From: Actinomycetota bacterium
GTDB lineage: Bacteria > Actinomycetota > Thermoleophilia > RBG-16-64-13
Length of the DNA stretch: 5,048 nucleotides
Assembly (NCBI GenBank): GCA_023488925.1
Contig: JAMDDA010000028.1
Span: 1 to 5,048, forward strand
Direction: 5' to 3'
Position numbers and translations under genes: made by a program. Within the stretch, counting starts at the first letter, position 1. Every line of letters begins with the position of its first letter. The notes under the pieces are model-generated. The model was not told the DNA's origin. It was given only the letters and a program-made list of their open reading frames with translations, and did not search any database. Below are positions 1 through 5,048 of the stretch, piece by piece.

Positions 1-203
1 GGATGCTTCCCGCCCGGGCCGGGAGGGAGGGGATACGGGGCGCGGCGATCCCCGCTGCCGCCCCGGGCTCGGGGGGCCGCCAGTGGCTCGGCCGCCGGCG
101 GCACCACCGTGAAGCTGCCGCCCCGGGCTCGTGGGGACCGCGGCTCCGAGCTCGGGGGGCGCCGCCCTGCACCGGTCGGCGCTGCCGCCCCGGGCCGGTC
201 GCG
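1..203. other. GC-rich region with no supported gene
   Basis: This stretch lies downstream of the - strand exported-protein gene and runs to the window edge. It is extremely rich in G and C, so reading frames stay open by chance on both strands, and none shows a recognisable protein. It contains short GC-rich direct repeats (listed separately) and an imperfect inverted repeat around 6-26, centred on cccggg. I see no hairpin followed by a T-tract on either strand, so no intrinsic terminator for the exported-protein gene can be placed with confidence. A gene could begin just outside the left edge. Confidence 0.5.
54..195. repeat. Three GC-rich direct repeats, about 60 bp apart
   Basis: The 18-mer gctgccgccccgggctcg occurs exactly at 54-71 and 114-131. 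Its first 15 bases recur at 181-195. The spacings are 60 and 67 bp, and the intervening sequence is only loosely similar (runs of ggggggc, ccgccgg). The second spacing is not a multiple of three, which argues against a repeated protein motif. It may be a degenerate tandem duplication or chance similarity in extreme GC sequence. No function is assigned. Confidence 0.6.
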
Positions 204-722
204 CTACTGCGCCGTACCCGCCGGCACCGTGCTCGTCGTGGTGCTCGAGCCCGCAGCGTCGGTGCCTGGGAAGTACTTGTTCACCAGCTCACCGATCTTG
301 GCGGTGGTGTCCTGCAGGGCGGTGCGGGCCTGCTCGAGGGCGTCACGCTGCTCCTTGGCCTTGGCCACGAGGGCGTCGAGCGTCTTTTGGTCTTCCGCGC
401 TCATCTTCTCCCGAATCAGGTTCAAAAAGGCGTCCCGCCGCTGCTCCATGGCCGCCTGGCGTTGCTGCCGCCACTGCTGGAGCTGGGCACGCTGCTCGTC
501 GGTCAGGGGGCCACCCCCTCGGTGAAAGCCCATGCCGCCGCCGAGCCCGCTCGGACCGAAGCCCGCACCTCCACCGAAGGGGCCGAGGAAGGCCGCCCCC
601 GTGCCCGGGTCGGCCGCGGGCTCGTTTCCGGTGACGGCCCACGCGGCGGCGCTCATGGCCAACACCAAGGTCAGGGCCGCAACCGTGACCGTCCACCTGT
701 GATCCAGTAGGCGTTTCCTCAT
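204..722 (-). CDS. Small exported helical protein, Spy/CpxP-like (tentative)
   Basis: This encodes a 172-residue protein of unknown function. Residues 1-29 form a clear Sec signal peptide: a basic start (MRKRLLDHR), a hydrophobic core at about 11-28, and a type I signal peptidase site after AWA (27-29). Residues 30-72 are a Gly/Ala/Pro-rich linker with GGG runs. Residues 73-150 look helical and very rich in Gln, Arg, Glu and Ala. They begin with LTDEQ (73-77), and a second related motif, MSAEDQ, lies at 107-112, reminiscent of the LTxxQ motifs of Spy/CpxP periplasmic chaperone and metal-stress proteins. The tail (154-172) is rich in Thr, Ser and Ala and ends in TAQ. There are no cysteines and no lipobox, so the mature protein is probably soluble outside the membrane. 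The ATG at 722 is chosen because a strong Shine-Dalgarno site lies 9 bases upstream and the signal peptide starts there; an in-frame extension to 818 is possible but lacks support. It is divergent from gcvT with no evident functional link. Export is well supported; family membership is a guess from motif and composition. Confidence 0.82.
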   Translation of the reverse strand: MRKRLLDHRWTVTVAALTLVLAMSAAAWAVTGNEPAADPGTGAAFLGPFGGGAGFGPSGLGGGMGFHRGGGPLTDEQRAQLQQWRQQRQAAMEQRRDAFLNLIREKMSAEDQKTLDALVAKAKEQRDALEQARTALQDTTAKIGELVNKYFPGTDAAGSSTTTSTVPAGTAQ

Positions 723-731
723 GATGCTGCT

Positions 732-739
732 CACCTCCT
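732..739 (-). promoter_or_regulatory. Shine-Dalgarno site of the exported-protein gene
   Basis: On the - strand this reads AGGAGGTG, a near-perfect complement of the 16S rRNA 3' end, with 9 bases between it and the ATG at 722-720. It fixes the start of the exported protein at 722 and argues against the longer in-frame start at 818. Confidence 0.85.
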
Positions 740-740
740 C

Positions 741-755
741 GGGCCCACCGGGCCC
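741..755 (-). other. GC hairpin in the exported-protein leader
   Basis: A perfect 6-bp inverted repeat (gggccc at 741-746 and again at 750-755) surrounds a 3-base loop. In the - strand transcript it would form one base upstream of the Shine-Dalgarno site. Such a stem could influence ribosome access or mRNA stability. It has no T-tract, so it is not an intrinsic terminator. Its regulatory role is inference only. Confidence 0.45.
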
Positions 756-873
756 TCGGTTACCGGGTACGCCCCCAGTGTGCCCGCCGACTGTGAGCGA
801 AGTATGAGGAAAGCCCAAGAATTCGACGAAATCGCGTTAGAGGTGGCGCCGCCCGGGAAACACTACACGGGAA

Positions 874-888
874 CGCGGGCGGCCCGCG
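874..888 (+). other. GC hairpin in the gcvT leader
   Basis: A perfect 6-bp stem, cgcggg (874-879) with cccgcg (883-888), closes a 3-base loop. It ends 16 bases before the gcvT Shine-Dalgarno site. No T-tract follows, so it is not a terminator. It may only reflect high GC, or it could stabilise the operon mRNA 5' end. Confidence 0.4.
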
Positions 889-904
889 GCCGACGCGAAA
901 CGGC

Positions 905-912
905 GGAAGGAG
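905..912 (+). promoter_or_regulatory. Shine-Dalgarno site of gcvT
   Basis: GGAAGGAG lies 5 bases before the ATG at 918. It decides the gcvT start: the same frame is open upstream to a GTG at 780, but that extension has no homology I recognise and would read through this site. Confidence 0.8.
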
Positions 913-917
913 CCAGC

Positions 918-2123
918 ATGGATGACGACGACCTGACGGCCCAGAACGACCCGACCCGCGGCGGCGAGCTCAGGCTCCTGCCCCTCCACCGGGAACACGG
1001 CCGCTTGTGCGCCCGGTTTGCCCCTTTCGCCGGCTGGTCCATGCCCCTTCTCTACACTTCGATCATCGACGAGCATTTCCAGGTTCGGCACCGGGCCGGG
1101 CTTTTCGATGTCTCGCACATGGGCCGCCTATTCCTGCGGGGGCCGCTGGCGCTCCGCGCCTTGGAGAGACTCGTGGCGAGCAACCTGTCCCGCCTCGCTC
1201 CGGGTGAAGCCCGGTACACGGTCCTGCTGACCCCCTGGGGCGGCGTGCTGGACGACCTCATCGTCTACCGGCGCGCCGACGGCCTGCAGCTCGTCGTGAA
1301 CGCCGCCCGCACGGCCGAGGACCGCAGCTGGATCGAGGAGCACCTGCCCGAGGGCACCACCCTCGACGACCTCACCGAGCTCACCGCCTTGCTCGCCCTG
1401 CAGGGCCCGGCCGCCCTCGATGTACTCGCCCGCCTCGGCGGCCCGGCCGCCGTACCGCCCCGCGCCTTCACTTTCACGCAGGCCCAGGTCGCCGGCGTCG
1501 AGGCTACGGTGATGCGCACGGGCTACACCGGGGAAGAGGGCGTAGAGTTCATGGTCGACGGCAACGACGCCCCGGCCCTCTGGCACGCGCTGCTGGCGGC
1601 CGACGCCGACTCTACGGTACGCCCCTGCGGCCTGGGCGCGCGCGACACCCTCCGCCTGGAAGCCGCCCTTCTCCTCTACGGGCAGGACCTCACCAAGAAC
1701 ACCACCCCTTTCGAAGCCCGCCTGGGGTGGCTCACCGATGTGGATCGGAGTGACTTCATGGGCCGCGAGGCCCTGCTGGAAGCCAAGGCGAAGGGTCCGG
1801 AGAAGCTCCTCGTGGGCCTCCGCACCACCGCCCGTTCCATCCCCCGCCCCGGTGACGAGATCGCCGTGGGTGACCTCATCGTGGGGAAGATCACCTCGGG
1901 TTCGGTCAGCCCGGTGCTCGGCCACCCCATCGCCCTGGGCTACGTGCTGCCCCGGTACGCCGGCGTGGGTACCGAGGTGCTGCTGCTCGTGCGGGGCGCC
2001 GAGCTTCCCGCCCAGGTGGTCGAACGGCCCTTCTATCGCCGCGGGGTGACACCTGTTCCGAACCACGTGCCGCGCTCCGCGCGCACGGACTGCCCGGGCG
2101 ACGCCGAGGGAGCCGAAGCGTGA
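918..2123 (+). CDS. gcvT: Aminomethyltransferase (glycine cleavage T-protein)
   Basis: This is the cytoplasmic T-protein of the glycine cleavage system. It takes the aminomethyl group from the lipoyl arm of H-protein, forms 5,10-methylenetetrahydrofolate from tetrahydrofolate, and releases ammonia. The 401-residue product shows the family landmarks in order: FAGWSMP (37-43), GLFDVSHMG (61-69), GGVLDDLIVY (108-117), RTGYTGEEG (200-208), GLGARDTLRLEA (238-249), LLYGQDL (252-258) and KITSGSVSP (324-332), with PFYRR at 371-375 near the usual C-terminus. Asp113, the second Asp of LDD, aligns with the catalytic aspartate (Asp96 in Thermotoga maritima, as I recall it). The family is usually about 360-370 residues; the excess is an acidic N-terminal extension (about 22 residues, starting MDDDD) and a C-terminal extension of about 26. 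The start is set by the Shine-Dalgarno site 5 bases upstream. The stop overlaps the gcvPA start by 4 bases (GTGA), implying coupled translation. Assignment is very secure. Confidence 0.97.
   Translation: MDDDDLTAQNDPTRGGELRLLPLHREHGRLCARFAPFAGWSMPLLYTSIIDEHFQVRHRAGLFDVSHMGRLFLRGPLALRALERLVASNLSRLAPGEARYTVLLTPWGGVLDDLIVYRRADGLQLVVNAARTAEDRSWIEEHLPEGTTLDDLTELTALLALQGPAALDVLARLGGPAAVPPRAFTFTQAQVAGVEATVMRTGYTGEEGVEFMVDGNDAPALWHALLAADADSTVRPCGLGARDTLRLEAALLLYGQDLTKNTTPFEARLGWLTDVDRSDFMGREALLEAKAKGPEKLLVGLRTTARSIPRPGDEIAVGDLIVGKITSGSVSPVLGHPIALGYVLPRYAGVGTEVLLLVRGAELPAQVVERPFYRRGVTPVPNHVPRSARTDCPGDAEGAEA
2106..2112 (+). promoter_or_regulatory. Shine-Dalgarno site of gcvPA, inside the end of gcvT
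   Basis: GAGGGAG ends 7 bases before the GTG at 2120 and lies within the last codons of gcvT. It supports a GTG start and reinitiation or coupling at the GTGA overlap. Confidence 0.7.
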
Positions 2124-3469
2124 GCTACCTCCCCCACACAGACGCCGACCGGCAGGCCATGTTGGCCGCCATCGGCGTCGCCTCCACCGACGACCTCTTC
2201 TCTCCCATACCGGCCGACCTGCGGGTTCGCGCCCTCGACTTGCCCCCGGGGCTCTCCGAGGCCGAGGTACGACGGCGGCTGGAAGACCTGGCTGCCCGAA
2301 ACCAGGTGTGCCGCTCGGCCGCTTTCCTGGGGGCGGGCTGCTACCACCACTTCGTCCCGGCAGCCGTGCGGGCCTTGACCAGCCGGGCGGAGTTCCTCAC
2401 TGCCTATACACCCTATCAGCCTGAAGTAAGCCAGGGGACCTTGCAGCATATCTTCGAGTTCCAAACCGCGGTGTGCGAGCTCACCGGCCTGGAGGTGGCC
2501 AACGCCGGCATGTACGACGCGCCCTCGGCCCTGGCCGAGGGCGCGTTGCTGGCGCTGCGGCACACCCGGCGGGAGCGGCTCGTCGTCTCGACCGGCGTCC
2601 ATCCCGAGGCGCGAGAGGTGCTCGCCACGTACGCGTCCGGCCCGGGCATCGAGACGGCCGAACTCGGCCTCGATCCGGGCACGGGCCGCACGCTCCCTCC
2701 CCACCCCGCCCTGCTGGCCGGAGCCGGCGCCCTGCTCGTGCAACAGCCCAATTTCTTCGGCGTCATCGAAGACCTGGCTCCTCTGGCCGAAGCCGCCCAT
2801 GACGCCGGGGCGCTCCTGATCGTCAGCCAGAACCCAATGACTCTGGGACTGCTGGCGGCGCCGGGAACGGTGGGTGCCGACGTGGCCGTGGGTGACATGC
2901 AGGTCTTCGGCAATGCCATGAGCTTCGGCGGCCCCTCGGCCGGGTACTTGGCCTGCCGTGCGAAGTACCTGCGGCAACTGCCCGGCCGCCTGGTCGGGCA
3001 GACCACCGATCTCGACGGCCGCCCCTGCTATACCCTCACCCTCCAAGCCCGGGAGCAGCACATCCGCCGAGCCAAAGCCACCTCGAACATCTGCTCGAAT
3101 CAGGCGCTGAACGCCCTGGCCGCCACCATCTATCTGGCCCTCCTGGGATCGACTGGGCTGCGCGAGGTGGGCGACGTATGCGTACGCCGGGCCCACTACC
3201 TGCACGAGCGCCTCTGTACTCTGCCGGGCATCGAACCTCTCTTCTCGGGGCCCTTCTTCAACGAGTTCGCCCTCCGGCTTCCGACCGACGCGGCCTCCTT
3301 CGCCGCAGCCGCGCGCGCCCGCGACGTCGATCCCGGTGTGCCCCTCGACCGCTTCGCCTCGGATCGCAAAGACGTGCTCCTGGTAGCCGTCACCGAGCTC
3401 AACACGCCCGCCGATCTCGAACTCTACTTAACCACCGCCCGCGACATTCTGGGGGGAGACGCCCAATGA
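2120..3469 (+). CDS. gcvPA: Glycine dehydrogenase (decarboxylating) subunit 1
   Basis: This is the N-terminal-half subunit of the two-part P-protein. It pairs with GcvPB to decarboxylate glycine and pass the aminomethyl group to lipoylated H-protein. The 449-residue length is typical. Landmarks: YLPHTDAD (3-10), FLGAGCYHHFVP (69-80), TAYTPYQPEVSQGTLQ (94-109), QQPNFFGVIED (208-218), SFGGP (268-272), LTLQAREQHIRRAKATSNIC (306-325), NQALNALAATIYLALLG (327-343) and FFNEF (379-383). As expected for this subunit, it lacks the PLP-lysine motif, which is in GcvPB. Small departures from what I recall as the consensus are MYDAPSA (131-137) where MYDGxTA is usual, and GDMQ (258-261) where GEGQ is usual. 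The GTG start gives the expected N-terminus and has a Shine-Dalgarno site 7 bases upstream. It overlaps gcvT and gcvPB by 4 bases each. The identification is secure. Confidence 0.97.
   Translation: MSYLPHTDADRQAMLAAIGVASTDDLFSPIPADLRVRALDLPPGLSEAEVRRRLEDLAARNQVCRSAAFLGAGCYHHFVPAAVRALTSRAEFLTAYTPYQPEVSQGTLQHIFEFQTAVCELTGLEVANAGMYDAPSALAEGALLALRHTRRERLVVSTGVHPEAREVLATYASGPGIETAELGLDPGTGRTLPPHPALLAGAGALLVQQPNFFGVIEDLAPLAEAAHDAGALLIVSQNPMTLGLLAAPGTVGADVAVGDMQVFGNAMSFGGPSAGYLACRAKYLRQLPGRLVGQTTDLDGRPCYTLTLQAREQHIRRAKATSNICSNQALNALAATIYLALLGSTGLREVGDVCVRRAHYLHERLCTLPGIEPLFSGPFFNEFALRLPTDAASFAAAARARDVDPGVPLDRFASDRKDVLLVAVTELNTPADLELYLTTARDILGGDAQ
3451..3458 (+). promoter_or_regulatory. Shine-Dalgarno site of gcvPB, inside the end of gcvPA
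   Basis: GGGGGGAG lies 7 bases before the ATG at 3466, within the last codons of gcvPA. It supports the ATGA-overlap start of gcvPB. Confidence 0.65.
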
Positions 3470-5048
3470 AGCCACCGGACCCCGCCGTGCTCACCTCACC
3501 GCCTTCCCCGGCTGCGCCGCCGGTGGAGCCCCTTATTTACGAGAAGAGCCGCCCCGGTCACCGAGGCGCCGAGGTGCCCGCCGCCGGGGTCGACATGCCG
3601 TCCGCCGGGGACCTGCTGGCCGGAGTAGCCCTGCGCGCCGTTCCCCCCGCCCTCCCGGAGCTGGCCGAGCCCCAGGTGGTACGCCACTACACCCGTCTCT
3701 CGCATCTGAACCACGCCATCGACCTCGGCATGTATCCCTTGGGCTCGTGCACGATGAAGTACAACCCCAAAGTAGACGACGAGGTCGCGGCCCTGCCGGG
3801 CTTCGCCGACCTGCATCCGTACCAGGATGTCCGCGAGGTGCAGGGCACCCTCCAGCTCATGTGGGAGCTCGAACAGGCTTTGCTGGCCGTGACCGGCATG
3901 AAGCGAGCGACCCTCCAGCCCTCAGCCGGAGCCCACGGGGAGCTGACGGGCGTCCTCATGATCCGCGCCTACCACCGTGACCGCGGAGAAGGCCGGCGCG
4001 ACACGGTCATCGTGCCCGATTCGGCCCACGGCACCAACCTGGCCACAGCCCGCATGGCCGGCTATCGGGTGGTAGAGCTGCCGAGTTCCGCACGGGGGCT
4101 GATCGACCTGGAGACCCTGCGCGCCGCTCTCTCGGAGCGGACGGCCGCGCTCATGCTCACCAACCCGAACACCCTGGGTCTGTTCGAGGAGGACATCCTG
4201 GAGATCTCCCGCCTGGTGCACGAAGCGGGCGCCCTGGTGTACTACGACGGGGCAAACCTGAACGCCATCATGGGCAAGGCCCGGCCGGGCGACATGGGCA
4301 TGGACGTGGTACACATGAATCTCCACAAAACTTTCTCCACCCCCCACGGTGGCGGCGGGCCGGGGGCGGGGCCGGTGGCAGTGGGCGAGCTGCTCGAACC
4401 CTACCTGCCGGTGCCCCTGGTCTCCCGGCGGGACGGCGGTTCTCCGAACGCGCCGGCTTCACCCCTTGCGCCGGCTTCACCCCTTGCGCTGGCTTCACCC
4501 CTTGCGCCGGCTTCACCCCCGCCGCCAGGCGTGACCGCAGCCGCCCCGCCACCCACCTTTTTCCTCGACTACCAGCGTCCCCAGAGCATCGGCCGGGTGA
4601 AGGGTTTCCACGGCAACGTGGGCGTGCTGGTGCGCGCCTATGCCTACATCCTGCGCATGGGTGCCGACGGCCTGCGCCGAGCCTCCGAAGACGCCGTGCT
4701 CAACGCGAACTACTTACGCGTTCGCCTGCGTGATTTCTACGACGTGCCCCACGACCGGCTCTGCATGCATGAGTTTGTCGCCTCGGCCTCCCGGCAGAAA
4801 CGCGAGACCGGGGTGACCGCCCGCGATATCGCAAAGAGGCTCCTCGATTTCGGCGTTCATGCCCCCACGGTCTACTTCCCGCTCATCGTGTCCGAAGCCC
4901 TGATGATCGAGCCCACGGAGAGCGAGGACCTTGCCTCCCTCGACCACTTCGCCGACCTCCTGCGCCGCATCGCCGAGGAAGCCCGCCGCGCACCCCAACT
5001 GGTGACCGAGGCGCCCCACTCGACACCCGTCCGCCGGCCCGACGAGAC
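3466..5048 (+). CDS. gcvPB: Glycine dehydrogenase (decarboxylating) subunit 2, partial at 3' end
   Basis: This is the PLP-lysine subunit of the two-part P-protein, acting with GcvPA. The frame runs from ATG at 3466 (ATGA overlap with gcvPA) to the window edge without a stop, giving 527 full codons. Landmarks: EKSRPGHRG (26-34), VVRHYTRLSHLNHAID (71-86), YPLGSCTMKYNPKV (90-103), QPSAGAHGELTG (151-162), DSAHGTN (185-191), MLTNPNTLGLFEEDI (230-244), YYDGANLNAI (259-268, Asp261 expected near the PLP ring nitrogen), MNLHKTFSTPHGGGGPGAGP (284-303, Lys288 the PLP Schiff-base lysine), SIGRVKGFHGN (374-384), MHEFV (434-438), PTVYFPLIV (467-475) and the C-terminal STPVRRPDE (519-527). Because STPVRR normally lies close to the end, probably only some 10-20 residues are missing. 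Family members are about 475-500 residues. The excess comes from a Pro/Ala-rich N-terminus (about 20 residues) and a Pro/Ala/Ser-rich insertion of about 40 residues at 324-363. HGTN is followed by Leu192, where Pro is usual. All catalytic motifs are intact, so it is probably active. Confidence 0.96.
   Translation, partial: MKPPDPAVLTSPPSPAAPPVEPLIYEKSRPGHRGAEVPAAGVDMPSAGDLLAGVALRAVPPALPELAEPQVVRHYTRLSHLNHAIDLGMYPLGSCTMKYNPKVDDEVAALPGFADLHPYQDVREVQGTLQLMWELEQALLAVTGMKRATLQPSAGAHGELTGVLMIRAYHRDRGEGRRDTVIVPDSAHGTNLATARMAGYRVVELPSSARGLIDLETLRAALSERTAALMLTNPNTLGLFEEDILEISRLVHEAGALVYYDGANLNAIMGKARPGDMGMDVVHMNLHKTFSTPHGGGGPGAGPVAVGELLEPYLPVPLVSRRDGGSPNAPASPLAPASPLALASPLAPASPPPPGVTAAAPPPTFFLDYQRPQSIGRVKGFHGNVGVLVRAYAYILRMGADGLRRASEDAVLNANYLRVRLRDFYDVPHDRLCMHEFVASASRQKRETGVTARDIAKRLLDFGVHAPTVYFPLIVSEALMIEPTESEDLASLDHFADLLRRIAEEARRAPQLVTEAPHSTPVRRPDE
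4450..4521 (+). repeat. Four tandem 18-bp repeats inside gcvPB
   Basis: The unit gcgccggcttcacccctt is repeated head to tail at 4450-4467, 4468-4485, 4486-4503 and 4504-4521. Copies 1 and 2 are identical, copy 3 has one change (ccg to ctg), and copy 4 ends ccg instead of ctt. Each unit encodes six residues, APASPL, so gain or loss of a unit keeps the frame. The repeats encode GcvPB residues 329-352 and form the core of a low-complexity insertion. The near-identity of copies suggests recent slippage or recombination. It is a minisatellite-type array, not a mobile element. Confidence 0.95.

Larger units (their letters stand above)
723..917. other. Divergent intergenic region upstream of the gcv operon
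   Basis: These 195 bases separate two divergent genes and should carry both promoters. On the - strand the best -10-like hexamer is CATACT near 792-797, but no good -35 partner precedes it. On the + strand I see no convincing -10/-35 pair. A small dyad, TACC-G-GGTA, lies at 761-769. I find none of the conserved glycine-riboswitch core motifs here, so riboswitch control of this operon is not supported by sequence reading. Confidence 0.5.

Noticed and set aside
6..26. Possible intrinsic terminator from the imperfect GC inverted repeat
   Set aside because: There is no T-tract on either strand, the stem has a bulge and almost no loop, and it lies about 180 bases past the exported-protein stop.
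3..710. Long + strand open frame of 235 codons antisense to the exported-protein gene
   Set aside because: It is low-complexity Arg/Gly/Ala/Pro sequence with no recognisable domain. The opposite strand has a signal peptide, a strong ribosome-binding site and a coherent protein.
780..917. Upstream extension of gcvT from GTG at 780
   Set aside because: There is no homology to T-proteins, the Shine-Dalgarno site at 905-912 points to ATG 918, and the extension would consume most of the intergenic region.
740..917. Glycine riboswitch upstream of gcvT
   Set aside because: These riboswitches are common before gcv operons, so I looked for their conserved core motifs and tandem layout. None is visible, and the space is short for a tandem aptamer plus expression platform. 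A covariance-model search would settle it.
1128..2066. 312-codon - strand open frame across gcvT
   Set aside because: It is antisense to a gene with unmistakable T-protein motifs; long antisense frames are expected at this GC content.
2033..3205. 390-codon - strand open frame across gcvPA
   Set aside because: It is a shadow of gcvPA with His/Gly/Gln-rich sequence typical of antisense translation and no recognisable motif.
3922..4347. - strand open frame across gcvPB
   Set aside because: It is antisense to the PLP-binding region of gcvPB, which is conserved on the + strand.
4450..4521. CRISPR array
   Set aside because: The 18-bp units are contiguous with no spacers, lie in frame within gcvPB, and encode a repeated hexapeptide.
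4268..4552. - strand frame with repeated GVKPAQ, and + strand frame with repeated RRLHPL (4349-4534)
   Set aside because: Both are other-frame readings of the 18-bp repeats in gcvPB; the repeats make any frame look periodic.

Overview
The window is a high-GC bacterial stretch holding a nearly complete glycine cleavage operon on the + strand. A small exported protein is encoded divergently on the - strand. High GC, strong Shine-Dalgarno sites, a two-subunit glycine decarboxylase (P-protein) and a Thr/Ser-rich tail on the exported protein suggest a deep-branching, high-GC Gram-positive-type bacterium (Actinomycetota- or Firmicutes-like). The sequence alone does not settle the taxonomy.

Layout: 1-203 is very GC-rich, shows no gene I can support, and contains three copies of a 15-18 bp direct repeat spaced about 60-67 bp. 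204-722 (-) encodes a 172-residue protein with a Sec signal peptide, a Gly-rich linker and a helical domain with LTxxQ-like motifs, loosely resembling Spy/CpxP-type periplasmic proteins. 723-917 is the divergent intergenic region. It holds a Shine-Dalgarno site and a GC hairpin on each side, but no convincing promoter and no recognisable glycine riboswitch. 918-2123 is gcvT (T-protein), 2120-3469 is gcvPA (P-protein subunit 1), and 3466 to the window end is gcvPB (P-protein subunit 2, the PLP-lysine subunit), which probably lacks only its last few residues. The three genes overlap by 4 bases at each junction (GTGA, then ATGA), so they are almost certainly co-transcribed and translationally coupled.

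Together GcvPA and GcvPB decarboxylate glycine and load the aminomethyl group on the lipoyl arm of the H-protein. GcvT then transfers the one-carbon unit to tetrahydrofolate and releases ammonia. The H-protein gene (gcvH), often found between gcvT and gcvPA, is absent from this position, and neither gcvH nor the L-protein gene is in the window.

The most unusual feature is a Pro/Ala/Ser-rich insertion of about 40 residues inside GcvPB. It is built on four tandem 18-bp repeats that keep the reading frame, and lies between the PLP-lysine motif and the next conserved block. I see no defence system, mobile element, CRISPR array or RNA gene. Apart from this insertion and the uncharacterised exported protein, the region looks like ordinary core metabolism.
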